Part shown: positions 1 to 6,213 of the stretch, one piece after another
How the letters are laid out: each line of letters opens with the position of its first letter
Position numbering within the stretch: the stretch's first letter is position 1
Origin: Candidatus Cloacimonadota bacterium
GTDB lineage: Bacteria > Cloacimonadota > Cloacimonadia > Cloacimonadales > TCS61
DNA: 9,807 nucleotides
Direction of reading: 5' to 3'
Assembly: GCA_030592835.1 (NCBI GenBank)
Contig: JAUVIJ010000055.1
Location: 1-9,807, forward strand
The notes under the pieces: generated by a model
Seen by the model: only the letters and a program-made list of their open reading frames with translations
What the model was told of the DNA's origin: nothing
Databases searched by the model: none
Translations under genes and position numbers: made by a program

Positions 1-741
1 AACATCACAAAATTCAAATTCAATTGCAACAGGAAAGGATTTTATCCTGATCTGATCATGCCACATGACAGCTATTTGATCAATCTGGGTCATCCGGATC
101 AACTCAAGAGGAAAAAATCATTGAACGCTTTTGTAGATGAGATCAGACGCTGTAATCTCCTCGGTCTGAAAATGATCAACTTCCATCCGGGAAGTTCACT
201 CGGGAAAATTACAGAATCAGACTGTCTTAAGTTCATTGCTGATTCTTTAAATACAAGCCATATTCAGACAGATAATATCATTACCGTTGTGGAAAATACT
301 GCTGGTCAGGGATATAATGTTGGCTATCGGTTTGAACATCTGGCTCAATTGATCGATATGATAGAGAATAAAGACAGGATCGGTGTATGTCTTGATACCT
401 GCCATCTATTTGCTGCCGGATATGATCTTAGAAAAAGAGCAAGTTTTGATAAAACCATGAATGAATTCGGAAATATTATTGGTTTCAAATTCCTGAGAGG
501 AATGCATCTGAATGATGCCAGATCTGATTATCAGAGTCGAGTAGACCGTCATGCTTCTATCGGCAAGGGTAACTTGGGGAAAAGTGCTTTCAGATTCATC
601 ATGAATTATCAGAAATTCGATGATATTCCTTTGATCCTTGAAACCCCGGATAATGATATCTGGGAAAGAGAAATAGAATTACTATTAAGCATGATAAAAA
701 AAAAGACTGCTCCGCAGCAGTCTTCTCTTCTACCTGATTAA
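1..741 (+). CDS. nfo: Endonuclease IV (AP endonuclease), 5' end outside the window
   Basis: This is a zinc-dependent apurinic/apyrimidinic endonuclease of base-excision repair, which cuts the DNA backbone 5' to abasic sites. The frame is open from base 1, so the ATG at 58 is an internal methionine (it precedes PHDSYL, which is mid-protein in the family). All nine metal ligands of the E. coli enzyme are visible, at window codons H22 (PHDSY), H62 (FHPGS), E98 (VENTAGQG), D132 and H135 (DTCH), H169 (MHLND), D182 and H184 (VDRH) and E214 (LET). As I recall the E. coli numbering (69, 109, 145, 179, 182, 216, 229, 231, 261), each differs by exactly 47. About 47 residues are therefore missing at the left edge and there are no internal indels; the whole protein would be near 293 aa. 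The gene converges on the thioredoxin gene, whose terminator overlaps its last codons. Confidence 0.96.
   Translation, partial: NITKFKFNCNRKGFYPDLIMPHDSYLINLGHPDQLKRKKSLNAFVDEIRRCNLLGLKMINFHPGSSLGKITESDCLKFIADSLNTSHIQTDNIITVVENTAGQGYNVGYRFEHLAQLIDMIENKDRIGVCLDTCHLFAAGYDLRKRASFDKTMNEFGNIIGFKFLRGMHLNDARSDYQSRVDRHASIGKGNLGKSAFRFIMNYQKFDDIPLILETPDNDIWEREIELLLSMIKKKTAPQQSSLLPD
696..724 (-). terminator. Intrinsic terminator of the thioredoxin gene, inside the end of nfo
   Basis: A perfect hairpin has arms 704-711 (AGACTGCT) and 716-723 (AGCAGTCT), a CCGC loop, and one more A-T pair at 703/724. The plus strand has an A-run at 696-703, so RNA made from the minus strand reads stem-loop followed by eight U. 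That is a canonical rho-independent terminator about 73 nt past the thioredoxin stop. On the plus strand only TTCTCTTCT follows, so it should be weak in the nfo direction. The whole structure lies in nfo coding sequence (the KKKTAPQQSS tail). Confidence 0.85.
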
Positions 742-794
742 CCCAGATAAGATAATACAATAGAACTTTGAAAAATAGCATCATCTGGGATTAA
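738..794. repeat. Intergenic repeat copy A, with flanking inverted repeat
   Basis: The core 758-788 (CAATAGAACTT, about 5 nt, AATAGCATC, then ATCTGG) closely matches a second copy at 5874-5904, with a 1-nt indel and a few substitutions. Around this copy the arms TTAACCCAGAT (738-748) and ATCTGGGATTAA (783-794) are inverted repeats, one unpaired base apart, so the element could fold on either strand. It lies between convergent nfo and thioredoxin and covers both stop codon regions. Confidence 0.5.
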
Positions 795-796
795 GA

Positions 797-1150
797 TCAA
801 TTAGGTAATAAAATATCATTTATCGCTTTAACAAAAGATTCCTTAGGAAGAGCTCCCATAGCCATCTGAGGTTTATTCTCCTTGGGTATGAAAAGAAGAG
901 AAGGAATGCTTTTAATCCCGAAAGCAGCTGCTAGCTCCTGTTCGTTCTCCGTGTTTACTTTGAAGATGTCTATCTTACCTTTATATTCCTCCGCTAATTC
1001 TTCCAGAATTGGTGCCACTATTCGGCATGGTCCACACCAATCAGCATAGAAATCAATTATACTCGGTAATTCCCCTTTAAATTTCCATTCATTGTCTTTT
1101 TCATAATCATAAATTTTTGCTTTAAAAGTCTCTTGGGTCAAATGTTCCAT
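797..1150 (-). CDS. trxA: Thioredoxin
   Basis: This 117-aa single-domain thioredoxin is a cytoplasmic dithiol-disulfide oxidoreductase, normally reduced by thioredoxin reductase. The active site is WCGPC (C39 and C42) after the strand IIDFYAD. The cis-proline is P83 in KSIPSLLF, and the C-terminal GALPKESF segment fits the family. The N-terminus is slightly longer than in E. coli TrxA (YEKDNEWKFKGELP before the core strand), a form I associate with Bacteroidetes-like anaerobes. The start is supported by AGGAG at 1158-1162, 7 nt upstream of the ATG. It looks monocistronic, with its own consensus promoter at 1181-1208 and terminator at 696-724. It converges on nfo and diverges from the selenium gene at 1435, so a role in reducing selenium or sulfur species for that neighbour is possible but unproven. 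Confidence 0.95.
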   Translation of the reverse strand: MEHLTQETFKAKIYDYEKDNEWKFKGELPSIIDFYADWCGPCRIVAPILEELAEEYKGKIDIFKVNTENEQELAAAFGIKSIPSLLFIPKENKPQMAMGALPKESFVKAINDILLPN

Positions 1151-1180
1151 TCCAACTCTCCTAATCTCAATTTTTCTAAT

Positions 1181-1208
1181 ATTATAACTATTAATTACAT
1201 ATTGTCAA
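1181..1208 (-). promoter_or_regulatory. Sigma-70 type promoter of the thioredoxin gene
   Basis: On the minus strand a perfect -35 TTGACA (1203-1208) and perfect -10 TATAAT (1181-1186) are separated by 16 nt. Transcription would begin near 1174, giving a leader of roughly 24 nt that includes the AGGAG at 1158-1162. Two full-consensus hexamers suggest strong, largely constitutive expression. Confidence 0.8.
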
Positions 1209-1289
1209 ATATTATTATAGAGAAATTATACATATGTTAATATTAATAAATTTCTTGTCAGAAAATACAGGTCGATTAAATAAAGAGTC

Positions 1290-1333
1290 AGATTATAATT
1301 TCTTTGGAATTCATCAGAAATTCTTGATAATCT
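1290..1333 (+). promoter_or_regulatory. AT-rich stem-loop upstream of the selenium fusion gene
   Basis: Left arm AGATTAT+AATTTCT (1290-1303) pairs with right arm AGAAATT (1316-1322) and ATAATCT (1327-1333). This gives 14 base pairs with a 4-nt CTTG bulge on the right and a 12-nt loop containing GAATTC. It lies about 100 nt before the fusion-gene ATG, between the divergent thioredoxin promoter and the orphan Shine-Dalgarno. It could be an mRNA leader hairpin or a DNA-binding site. No T-run follows, so it is not a classic terminator. AT-rich DNA gives such pairing by chance fairly often. Confidence 0.35.
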
Positions 1334-1357
1334 AATTATAGATAAGCAATTATTTAT

Positions 1358-1384
1358 GGAGGAGCAATGGATCGAAGATGTTGA
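1358..1384 (+). promoter_or_regulatory. Shine-Dalgarno with five-codon mini-ORF (MDRRC) before the fusion gene
   Basis: GGAGGAG (1358-1364) is the best Shine-Dalgarno in this spacer, yet it is 70 nt from the fusion-gene ATG, which has none. It serves an ATG at 1367 whose ORF is M-D-R-R-C then TGA (1382-1384). A second mini-ORF (ATG 1378, 18 codons) has its TGA at 1432-1434, directly abutting the ATG at 1435. The layout could allow leader-peptide control or translational coupling. It may also be chance. Confidence 0.3.
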
Positions 1385-1434
1385 ATTTTACCATTTCTAT
1401 GAATATTAAACTTTTCTGGAATAATCTAAACTGA

Positions 1435-3639
1435 ATGAAACCGATATATCTTGATTATAATGCCTCCACTCCTGTCGACCCGGAAGTTGCTAGGGCTATG
1501 TTACCTTTTCTGGAAGAACAGTTCGGAAATCCGTCGAGCATCCATTGGTATGGAACCCAGACCAGAAGAGCAATTGAAAAAGCGCGTCACCAGATTGCAG
1601 ATCTGATCTCCTGTGAACCCGCGGAAATCCTTTTCACGAGCGGCGGGACAGAATCAAATAATCACGCAATCAAAGGTACAGCCTTTGCATACCGGCATCG
1701 AGGAAATCACATTATTACCAGCCAGATTGAACATCCGGCAGTGATCGAAGTCTGTAGATATCTGGAAAAGAATGGTTTTGAAATTACTTATCTTCCGGTT
1801 GATGAAAATGGATTAATAGACACACTGGAGCTGGAACGATCGCTAACATCGAGAACCATTCTGATTTCAATCATGCATGCTAATAACGAGGTGGGGACAA
1901 TTCAACCTCTTACTGAAATCTCAAAAATTATTTCTGATAAAAATATTATTCTTCATACAGATGCTGCTCAATCAATCGGCAAAATCGAAGTAAATGTTGG
2001 AACCCTTGGTGTAGACATACTCTCGATCGCAGGTCATAAGGTCTATGCCCCAAAAGGCATTGGAGCATTGTATCTTAAACAAGGAGTTCAACTCGAGAAA
2101 TTCATGCATGGGGCTGATCATGAACAAAATCTTCGTGCTGGCACCGAAAATGTTATGGAAATTGTCGGTCTTGGTAAAGCTTGTGAGATAGCAAAAGAGA
2201 ATCTAAGCCAAAATATGACTCATATGAAAGATCTGCGGGATCGGCTTTATAATGGACTTAAAAACAATATGAGTAATATAAAATTAAACGGTCATCCTCA
2301 TAAAAGACTACCCAATACTTTAAATATAAGTTTCAAAAATATAGAAGCAAATTTGATCCTGTCTCGTCTTAAAGGAGTAGCAGTTTCAGCCGGAGCTGCC
2401 TGTCATTCTGATTCGATAGACATATCACCTGTACTAACGGCAATGGGTATACCGATGGAGTATGCAATGGGAACTATCCGTTTTTCTGTAGGCAGGATGA
2501 CCACTTCTGACGAGATTGAGCGAGCAATCAAGGAAATTGTTGCAACGGTAAAGAAAATCAAACCACGTTCAGAAAACCAGGTAAATATCAACTCAACTGA
2601 AACCGTCAGATTAACTGAATATACATCCGGTCTGGGGTGTGCCTGTAAACTAAATCCCAGGATTCTGGAAAAAATTCTCCGGAAATTTCCTTTATCGACC
2701 GATTCCAATGTCCTGGTCGGGATCGAAAATTCCGATGATGCTTCTGTATATCTTCTGAATGAGAATACTGCTCTTGTTCAAACGGTCGATTTTTTCACAC
2801 CAATTGTAGATGATCCTTATGATTTCGGTGCTATCAGTGCTGCCAACTCTCTCAGTGATATCTATGCCATGGGAGCAACTCCTTTGTTTGCCTTGAATGT
2901 AGTTGCTTTCCCCTCAAATCGACTTTCTGCAGGAGTATTGGAAAAAATATTACAAGGGGCACAGGATAAAGCTCGTGAAGCCGGGATTGATATAATTGGT
3001 GGGCACACAATCGATGACACCGAACCCAAATTCGGCTTAGTTGTTCTTGGTAAGGTTGATCCTCGCAGGATCATTACTAATTCCGGGGCAAAACCTGATG
3101 ATGTTCTTATCCTGACCAAACCGATAGGAACAGGTATCTTGGCAACGGCAGCTAAGAGAGGATTGACAACCCCGGAACTTAACAGAAACTTCACCGAGAT
3201 AATGAGTCATTTGAACAGATCAGCTGCTGAGATCATGGCGAAATATCCTGTCAATGCTTGTACTGATGTAACTGGATTCGGGTTATTGGGACACTTGAGA
3301 GAAATGTGTCTTGCCAGCAATGTTAATGCTATCATCAATTACAAAAAAGTGCCTATTTTCCCGGAAGCCAGGGATTACATTGTTGCCAATATTATCCCCG
3401 GAGGAAGTATTAATAATCTCGAATATGTAAACGAGTATATAACCTGGGAAGCAAAAATTGACAGATCCTGGAAAATATTACTCTGTGATGCTCAGACCTC
3501 GGGAGGTTTGTTGATCTCTCTGCCTGAAAATGATGCCGTTGAATTGAGAACCGAACTTAATCGAGCAGGTCTTCACTTAGCAGAAATTATCGGTAGAATC
3601 CAGGAAGAGGGTATTGGTTCGATCATAATAAAAGACTGA
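1435..3639 (+). CDS. selD: Selenocysteine lyase-like / selenophosphate synthetase (SelD) fusion
   Basis: One 734-aa polypeptide carries two enzymes of selenium metabolism. Residues 1 to about 385 are a PLP-dependent NifS-family domain that begins as the family does (MKPIYLDYNASTPVD). It has HTDAAQ, the PLP lysine K202 in GHK, RAGTEN, and catalytic C323 in GAACHSD followed by SPVL. That last motif resembles mammalian selenocysteine lyase more than IscS (SSGSACTS). Residues about 390-734 are a full-length SelD, which uses ATP and selenide to make selenophosphate. It has RLTEY, catalytic C402 and K405 in GCACK (cysteine, not selenocysteine), DDASVY, DFFTPIVDDPYDFG, GGHTIDD, TDVTGFGLLGH and CDAQTSGG. 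Fusion would hand selenium from the lyase straight to the synthetase. No Shine-Dalgarno precedes the ATG; the start is fixed by homology. Desulfurase activity on cysteine cannot be excluded. The patatin gene follows 32 nt later. Confidence 0.93.
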   Translation: MKPIYLDYNASTPVDPEVARAMLPFLEEQFGNPSSIHWYGTQTRRAIEKARHQIADLISCEPAEILFTSGGTESNNHAIKGTAFAYRHRGNHIITSQIEHPAVIEVCRYLEKNGFEITYLPVDENGLIDTLELERSLTSRTILISIMHANNEVGTIQPLTEISKIISDKNIILHTDAAQSIGKIEVNVGTLGVDILSIAGHKVYAPKGIGALYLKQGVQLEKFMHGADHEQNLRAGTENVMEIVGLGKACEIAKENLSQNMTHMKDLRDRLYNGLKNNMSNIKLNGHPHKRLPNTLNISFKNIEANLILSRLKGVAVSAGAACHSDSIDISPVLTAMGIPMEYAMGTIRFSVGRMTTSDEIERAIKEIVATVKKIKPRSENQVNINSTETVRLTEYTSGLGCACKLNPRILEKILRKFPLSTDSNVLVGIENSDDASVYLLNENTALVQTVDFFTPIVDDPYDFGAISAANSLSDIYAMGATPLFALNVVAFPSNRLSAGVLEKILQGAQDKAREAGIDIIGGHTIDDTEPKFGLVVLGKVDPRRIITNSGAKPDDVLILTKPIGTGILATAAKRGLTTPELNRNFTEIMSHLNRSAAEIMAKYPVNACTDVTGFGLLGHLREMCLASNVNAIINYKKVPIFPEARDYIVANIIPGGSINNLEYVNEYITWEAKIDRSWKILLCDAQTSGGLLISLPENDAVELRTELNRAGLHLAEIIGRIQEEGIGSIIIKD

Positions 3640-3671
3640 TCTATTTCTCCGGATTTTTTATCAAAAAAATT

Positions 3672-5861
3672 ATGAAACATATTATTGCAATATTATTTCT
3701 CATTGTATTTATTCAATCTGTGATCCACGGTGAAGCAGATATTCCTGAAAGACCCCGGGTTGGTCTCGTTCTCAGTGGTGGAGGAGCTAAAGGATTGGCA
3801 CATATCGGTGTTCTGAAGGTTCTTGAAGAAATCGGCATTCCGATAGATTATATTACAGGAACAAGTATGGGCAGCATCGTTGGAGGTCTTTATGCGATCG
3901 GATATCGAACCGAAGATCTCGAACATATTATCGATGGAATAAACTGGGATGAGGTTCTTCTGGATGTTATCTCGAGGGACAATATTTCCATCGAGGAGAA
4001 GGATGACGAGATCCTGTATGCTTTATCTCTACCCATAAACAGGGGGAAAATCGGTCTTCCAACAGGATTGATCGCAGGACAGAAGATATCCCTGATACTT
4101 TCCGAACTTGCACTTTCCGTTCATCATATCGAAGATTTCAATCAACTTCCTATCCCTTTTCGATGCATTGCAACCGATATCGAACGAGGTGAGGTGGTAG
4201 TGCTCAAGAGCGGCTACCTTCCCGATGCTATAAGAGCAAGCATGTCCATTCCATCTGTATTCAATCCCATTATCCTAGATGGTCAGATGCTGGTTGATGG
4301 CGGATTGTTAAGAAACTTTCCCGTATCGGATGTTATTGATATGGGAGCAGATATTGTGATCGGGATCGATGTTGGAGCACCCCTGTATCACAAAAAAGAC
4401 CTGAAATCACTTGTTCAGATCATGAATCAATCAATTGCTCTGGCTGGAATTCAGAATATGCAAAAAGAAAGAGCTCTCTGTGATGTTCTGATCGAACCGG
4501 ATGTCGACAAGTACAATCTGATGAGTTTCAATAAAGCTGATTCTTTAATAGCAAGAGGTGAACAAGCTGCCAGAAAAATGTTGCCTGTTCTGAAAACTCT
4601 GGCTGATAATCTGACACAGTTCCCTTCCGGAGAAAAAATTCTTCCCAGGACATGCGTTGATTCCCTTTTCCTGAAAAAGATCCATGTACAGGGACTTAGA
4701 AAGGTATCGAAGAAGCTTGTACTTGGTAAACTGCGGATAAAGTCACAAACCTGGATCTTACCGGCAGATCTGACCAAATCGATGGAAAGCATATATGGAA
4801 GCGGTTATTTTGAAAGAGTTAATTATAAGCTTGAGCCGGCTGGAAACGGGGTTGTTTTGTTCATCCGTGTAATCGAATCGAACAATGACGTCCTAAAATT
4901 CGGTTTTCATTATGACAGCGATTTAAAATCCTCTGTACTCTTAAATGCCACATTCAGAAATGTCATGTTACAAGGCTCTAAACTGGCAATTGATACCCGG
5001 ATGAGCGAAAATGAGGCCATGAAAATCTCTTATTTCGTGCATACTGGCTGGCAACCGGGATTTGGTGTGGGATTAAAATATTTCCATGAAAGTTTTCAGG
5101 TTTTGGGATATGATCAAGAAGGAAAACTGGAAGCAAATTATGATTATGCAAGTAATGTAGGACACCTAGAGCTTCAGACTATTTTCTCCAATTTTTTCTC
5201 AGTCGGAGTAGCTATTCAGATCGAACAATCCAGATTGAAGCCGATCATTGTTCCTCAGAGTTACATTTTCGGGGAACAGGAATTTAATTATCTCCAACTT
5301 CTCGGTTTTATAAACATCGATACTCGAAATGTTGAATATTTTCCCACCGCCGGCATGAGATTTTATACTGAGGGTAGATTTATTCGCGAAATTGATAACG
5401 ACATCAAGGATCTTGAACCCTTGAAAACGATAAGAGTAAAATATCTTGATCTGATCTCACTGGGGAAGAGAACCACTTTGCAATTGGGATTTACCGGCGG
5501 GAAAATTATAGGAGATGTTATTCCACCCGATTTCTATTTTTACCTTGGAGGGCAAATCCAATCTCAAAAAGGTATCCTGCCCCTGACCGGTTATAAATTC
5601 ATGGCTATAACAGCTACCGACGCTGCAATATTCAAACTTGGAATTCAATATGAGCCTTGGAACAGAGTGTTTATAACATTTAACACCAATTATGCCAAGG
5701 CAGGATTAAACTTTCAGGATCTTTATGAAAAAGAATATTATTGGGGTATCGGTCTTGCAGTAGGAATCGACACTCCCGTCGGTCCGATCGAATACTCGAT
5801 CATGAAAGGTAAAGAAGAAGAAGATCCAATAAATTTTCTTAGTATCGGCTATAAATTTTAA
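3672..5861 (+). CDS. Patatin-like phospholipase with POTRA and Omp85-type beta-barrel (type Vd, PlpD-like)
   Basis: A 729-aa secreted lipid hydrolase built like Pseudomonas PlpD. Residues 1 to about 20 form a signal peptide (MKHIIAILFLIVFIQSVIHG), which also fixes the start, since no Shine-Dalgarno is present. The patatin domain (about 30-300) has the oxyanion-hole GGGAKG (36-41), nucleophile S65 in GTSMG (63-67) and catalytic D209 in DGG (209-211), so the Ser-Asp dyad is intact. One POTRA-like domain follows (about 331-405, from FLKKIHVQGLRKV). The rest (about 410-729) alternates polar and hydrophobic strands like a bacterial surface antigen barrel and ends in IGYKF with a C-terminal phenylalanine, as BAM substrates do. 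Expected location is the outer membrane, with the lipase facing out or released. Substrate is unknown. It lies 32 nt after the selenium fusion gene and may be cotranscribed, with no obvious functional tie. Confidence 0.92.
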   Translation: MKHIIAILFLIVFIQSVIHGEADIPERPRVGLVLSGGGAKGLAHIGVLKVLEEIGIPIDYITGTSMGSIVGGLYAIGYRTEDLEHIIDGINWDEVLLDVISRDNISIEEKDDEILYALSLPINRGKIGLPTGLIAGQKISLILSELALSVHHIEDFNQLPIPFRCIATDIERGEVVVLKSGYLPDAIRASMSIPSVFNPIILDGQMLVDGGLLRNFPVSDVIDMGADIVIGIDVGAPLYHKKDLKSLVQIMNQSIALAGIQNMQKERALCDVLIEPDVDKYNLMSFNKADSLIARGEQAARKMLPVLKTLADNLTQFPSGEKILPRTCVDSLFLKKIHVQGLRKVSKKLVLGKLRIKSQTWILPADLTKSMESIYGSGYFERVNYKLEPAGNGVVLFIRVIESNNDVLKFGFHYDSDLKSSVLLNATFRNVMLQGSKLAIDTRMSENEAMKISYFVHTGWQPGFGVGLKYFHESFQVLGYDQEGKLEANYDYASNVGHLELQTIFSNFFSVGVAIQIEQSRLKPIIVPQSYIFGEQEFNYLQLLGFINIDTRNVEYFPTAGMRFYTEGRFIREIDNDIKDLEPLKTIRVKYLDLISLGKRTTLQLGFTGGKIIGDVIPPDFYFYLGGQIQSQKGILPLTGYKFMAITATDAAIFKLGIQYEPWNRVFITFNTNYAKAGLNFQDLYEKEYYWGIGLAVGIDTPVGPIEYSIMKGKEEEDPINFLSIGYKF

Positions 5862-5873
5862 ATCCAGTTAATG

Positions 5874-5915
5874 CAATAGAACTTCACAAATAGCATCGAT
5901 CAGGATCAGCTATTT
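5874..5915. repeat. Intergenic repeat copy B, with adjoining inverted repeat
   Basis: The segment 5874-5904 (CAATAGAACTT, CAC, AAATAGCATC, GATCAGG) matches copy A at 758-788. Here AAATAGC (5888-5894) is also inverted by GCTATTT (5909-5915) around a 14-nt loop, and that right arm covers the stop codon of the small minus-strand gene. Like copy A it sits between two convergent genes, so it may act as a weak two-way terminator or 3'-end structure. No strong T-run follows on either strand. Confidence 0.5.
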
Positions 5916-6086
5916 GATCACGATCTCTACTTTACCTTCTTCTGTATCTTTTAAATTCCTGATAAATGCCAGGATCATATCCCTGAATGAATCGTGAACA
6001 AAGGGAACCATATCGATTTCCTTACCAGCTACTTTCAGGATTATCTTTTTTTCTATCGGCTTCAGATATTTGGAATCATTATGCAT
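5910..6086 (-). CDS. Small conserved-looking protein of unknown function (58 aa)
   Basis: I do not recognise a named family. The ATG at 6084-6086 is preferred because GAGGAG (6092-6097) lies exactly 5 nt upstream. An ATG 13 codons earlier would place this ribosome site inside the reading frame. The 58-aa product reads as a beta strand (KKIILKVAGKEIDMV), an amphipathic helix (FVHDSFRDMILAFIRNLK) and a second strand (GKVEIVIK), with a charged middle. There are no cysteines, signal peptide or membrane segment. It looks like the small KVNGKEIPL..FV type proteins seen in various anaerobes, which as far as I know have no assigned role. It follows hcp on the same strand after 127 nt with an intervening stem-loop, so it may be a last operon member or have its own promoter. 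Confidence 0.7.
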   Translation of the reverse strand: MHNDSKYLKPIEKKIILKVAGKEIDMVPFVHDSFRDMILAFIRNLKDTEEGKVEIVIK

Positions 6087-6157
6087 AATTACTCCTCGGA
6101 ATAAACTTTTTCCCGGATTATCCAAAACCGGAACAAATATTTTTTTATTTTATAAAG

Positions 6158-6187
6158 GAAGGCTTCCTCGTTTAGAGAGAAGCCTTC
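6158..6187 (-). terminator. Stem-loop after hcp, candidate terminator or attenuator
   Basis: GAAGGCTTC (6158-6166) pairs perfectly with GAAGCCTTC (6179-6187). The helix can extend by CTC/GAG (6167-6169 with 6175-6177) across one bulged A, closing a GTTTA loop. It lies 27 nt past the hcp stop. The stem is strong, but on the minus strand it is followed by CTTTATAAAATAAAA rather than a U-run. It is therefore a poor intrinsic terminator and may instead be a 3'-end stabiliser that lowers transcription into the 58-aa gene. Confidence 0.45.
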
Positions 6188-6213
6188 ATATTATAATTCA
6201 ATTCTTTACTTAT

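Noticed and set aside
58..741. Reading the ATG at 58 as the start of endonuclease IV
   Set aside because: The frame is open to base 1, and PHDSYL corresponds to about residue 68 of the E. coli enzyme. All metal ligands keep a constant offset of 47, so the gene is cut by the window edge, not truncated in nature.
1356..1410. 17-codon ORF (MEEQWIEDVEFYHFYEY) in the leader of the fusion gene
   Set aside because: No Shine-Dalgarno precedes its ATG, and no relation to a known peptide is apparent; open frames this short are expected by chance.
1367..1441. In-frame TGA after Cys in the MDRRC mini-ORF as a selenocysteine codon with a SECIS
   Set aside because: The frame meets further TGA and TAA codons soon after, no compact SECIS-like hairpin directly follows the TGA, and there is no homology; kept only as a speculative remark.
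2862..3194. Open minus-strand frame within the SelD domain (and similar frames opposite hcp, the patatin gene and the ferredoxin-like gene)
   Set aside because: These lie wholly opposite well-supported genes, have no ribosome sites or recognisable domains, and are explained as antisense shadows of codon bias.
3600..3671. Terminator between the selenium fusion gene and the patatin gene
   Set aside because: Only a 5-bp GATCA/TGATC pairing near 3617-3640 and a distant T-run are present, with unpaired sequence between; not convincing.
6087..6125. Upstream ATG (6123-6125) as the start of the 58-aa protein
   Set aside because: The GAGGAG ribosome site at 6092-6097 would then be inside the coding sequence; it is ideally placed for the ATG at 6084-6086.
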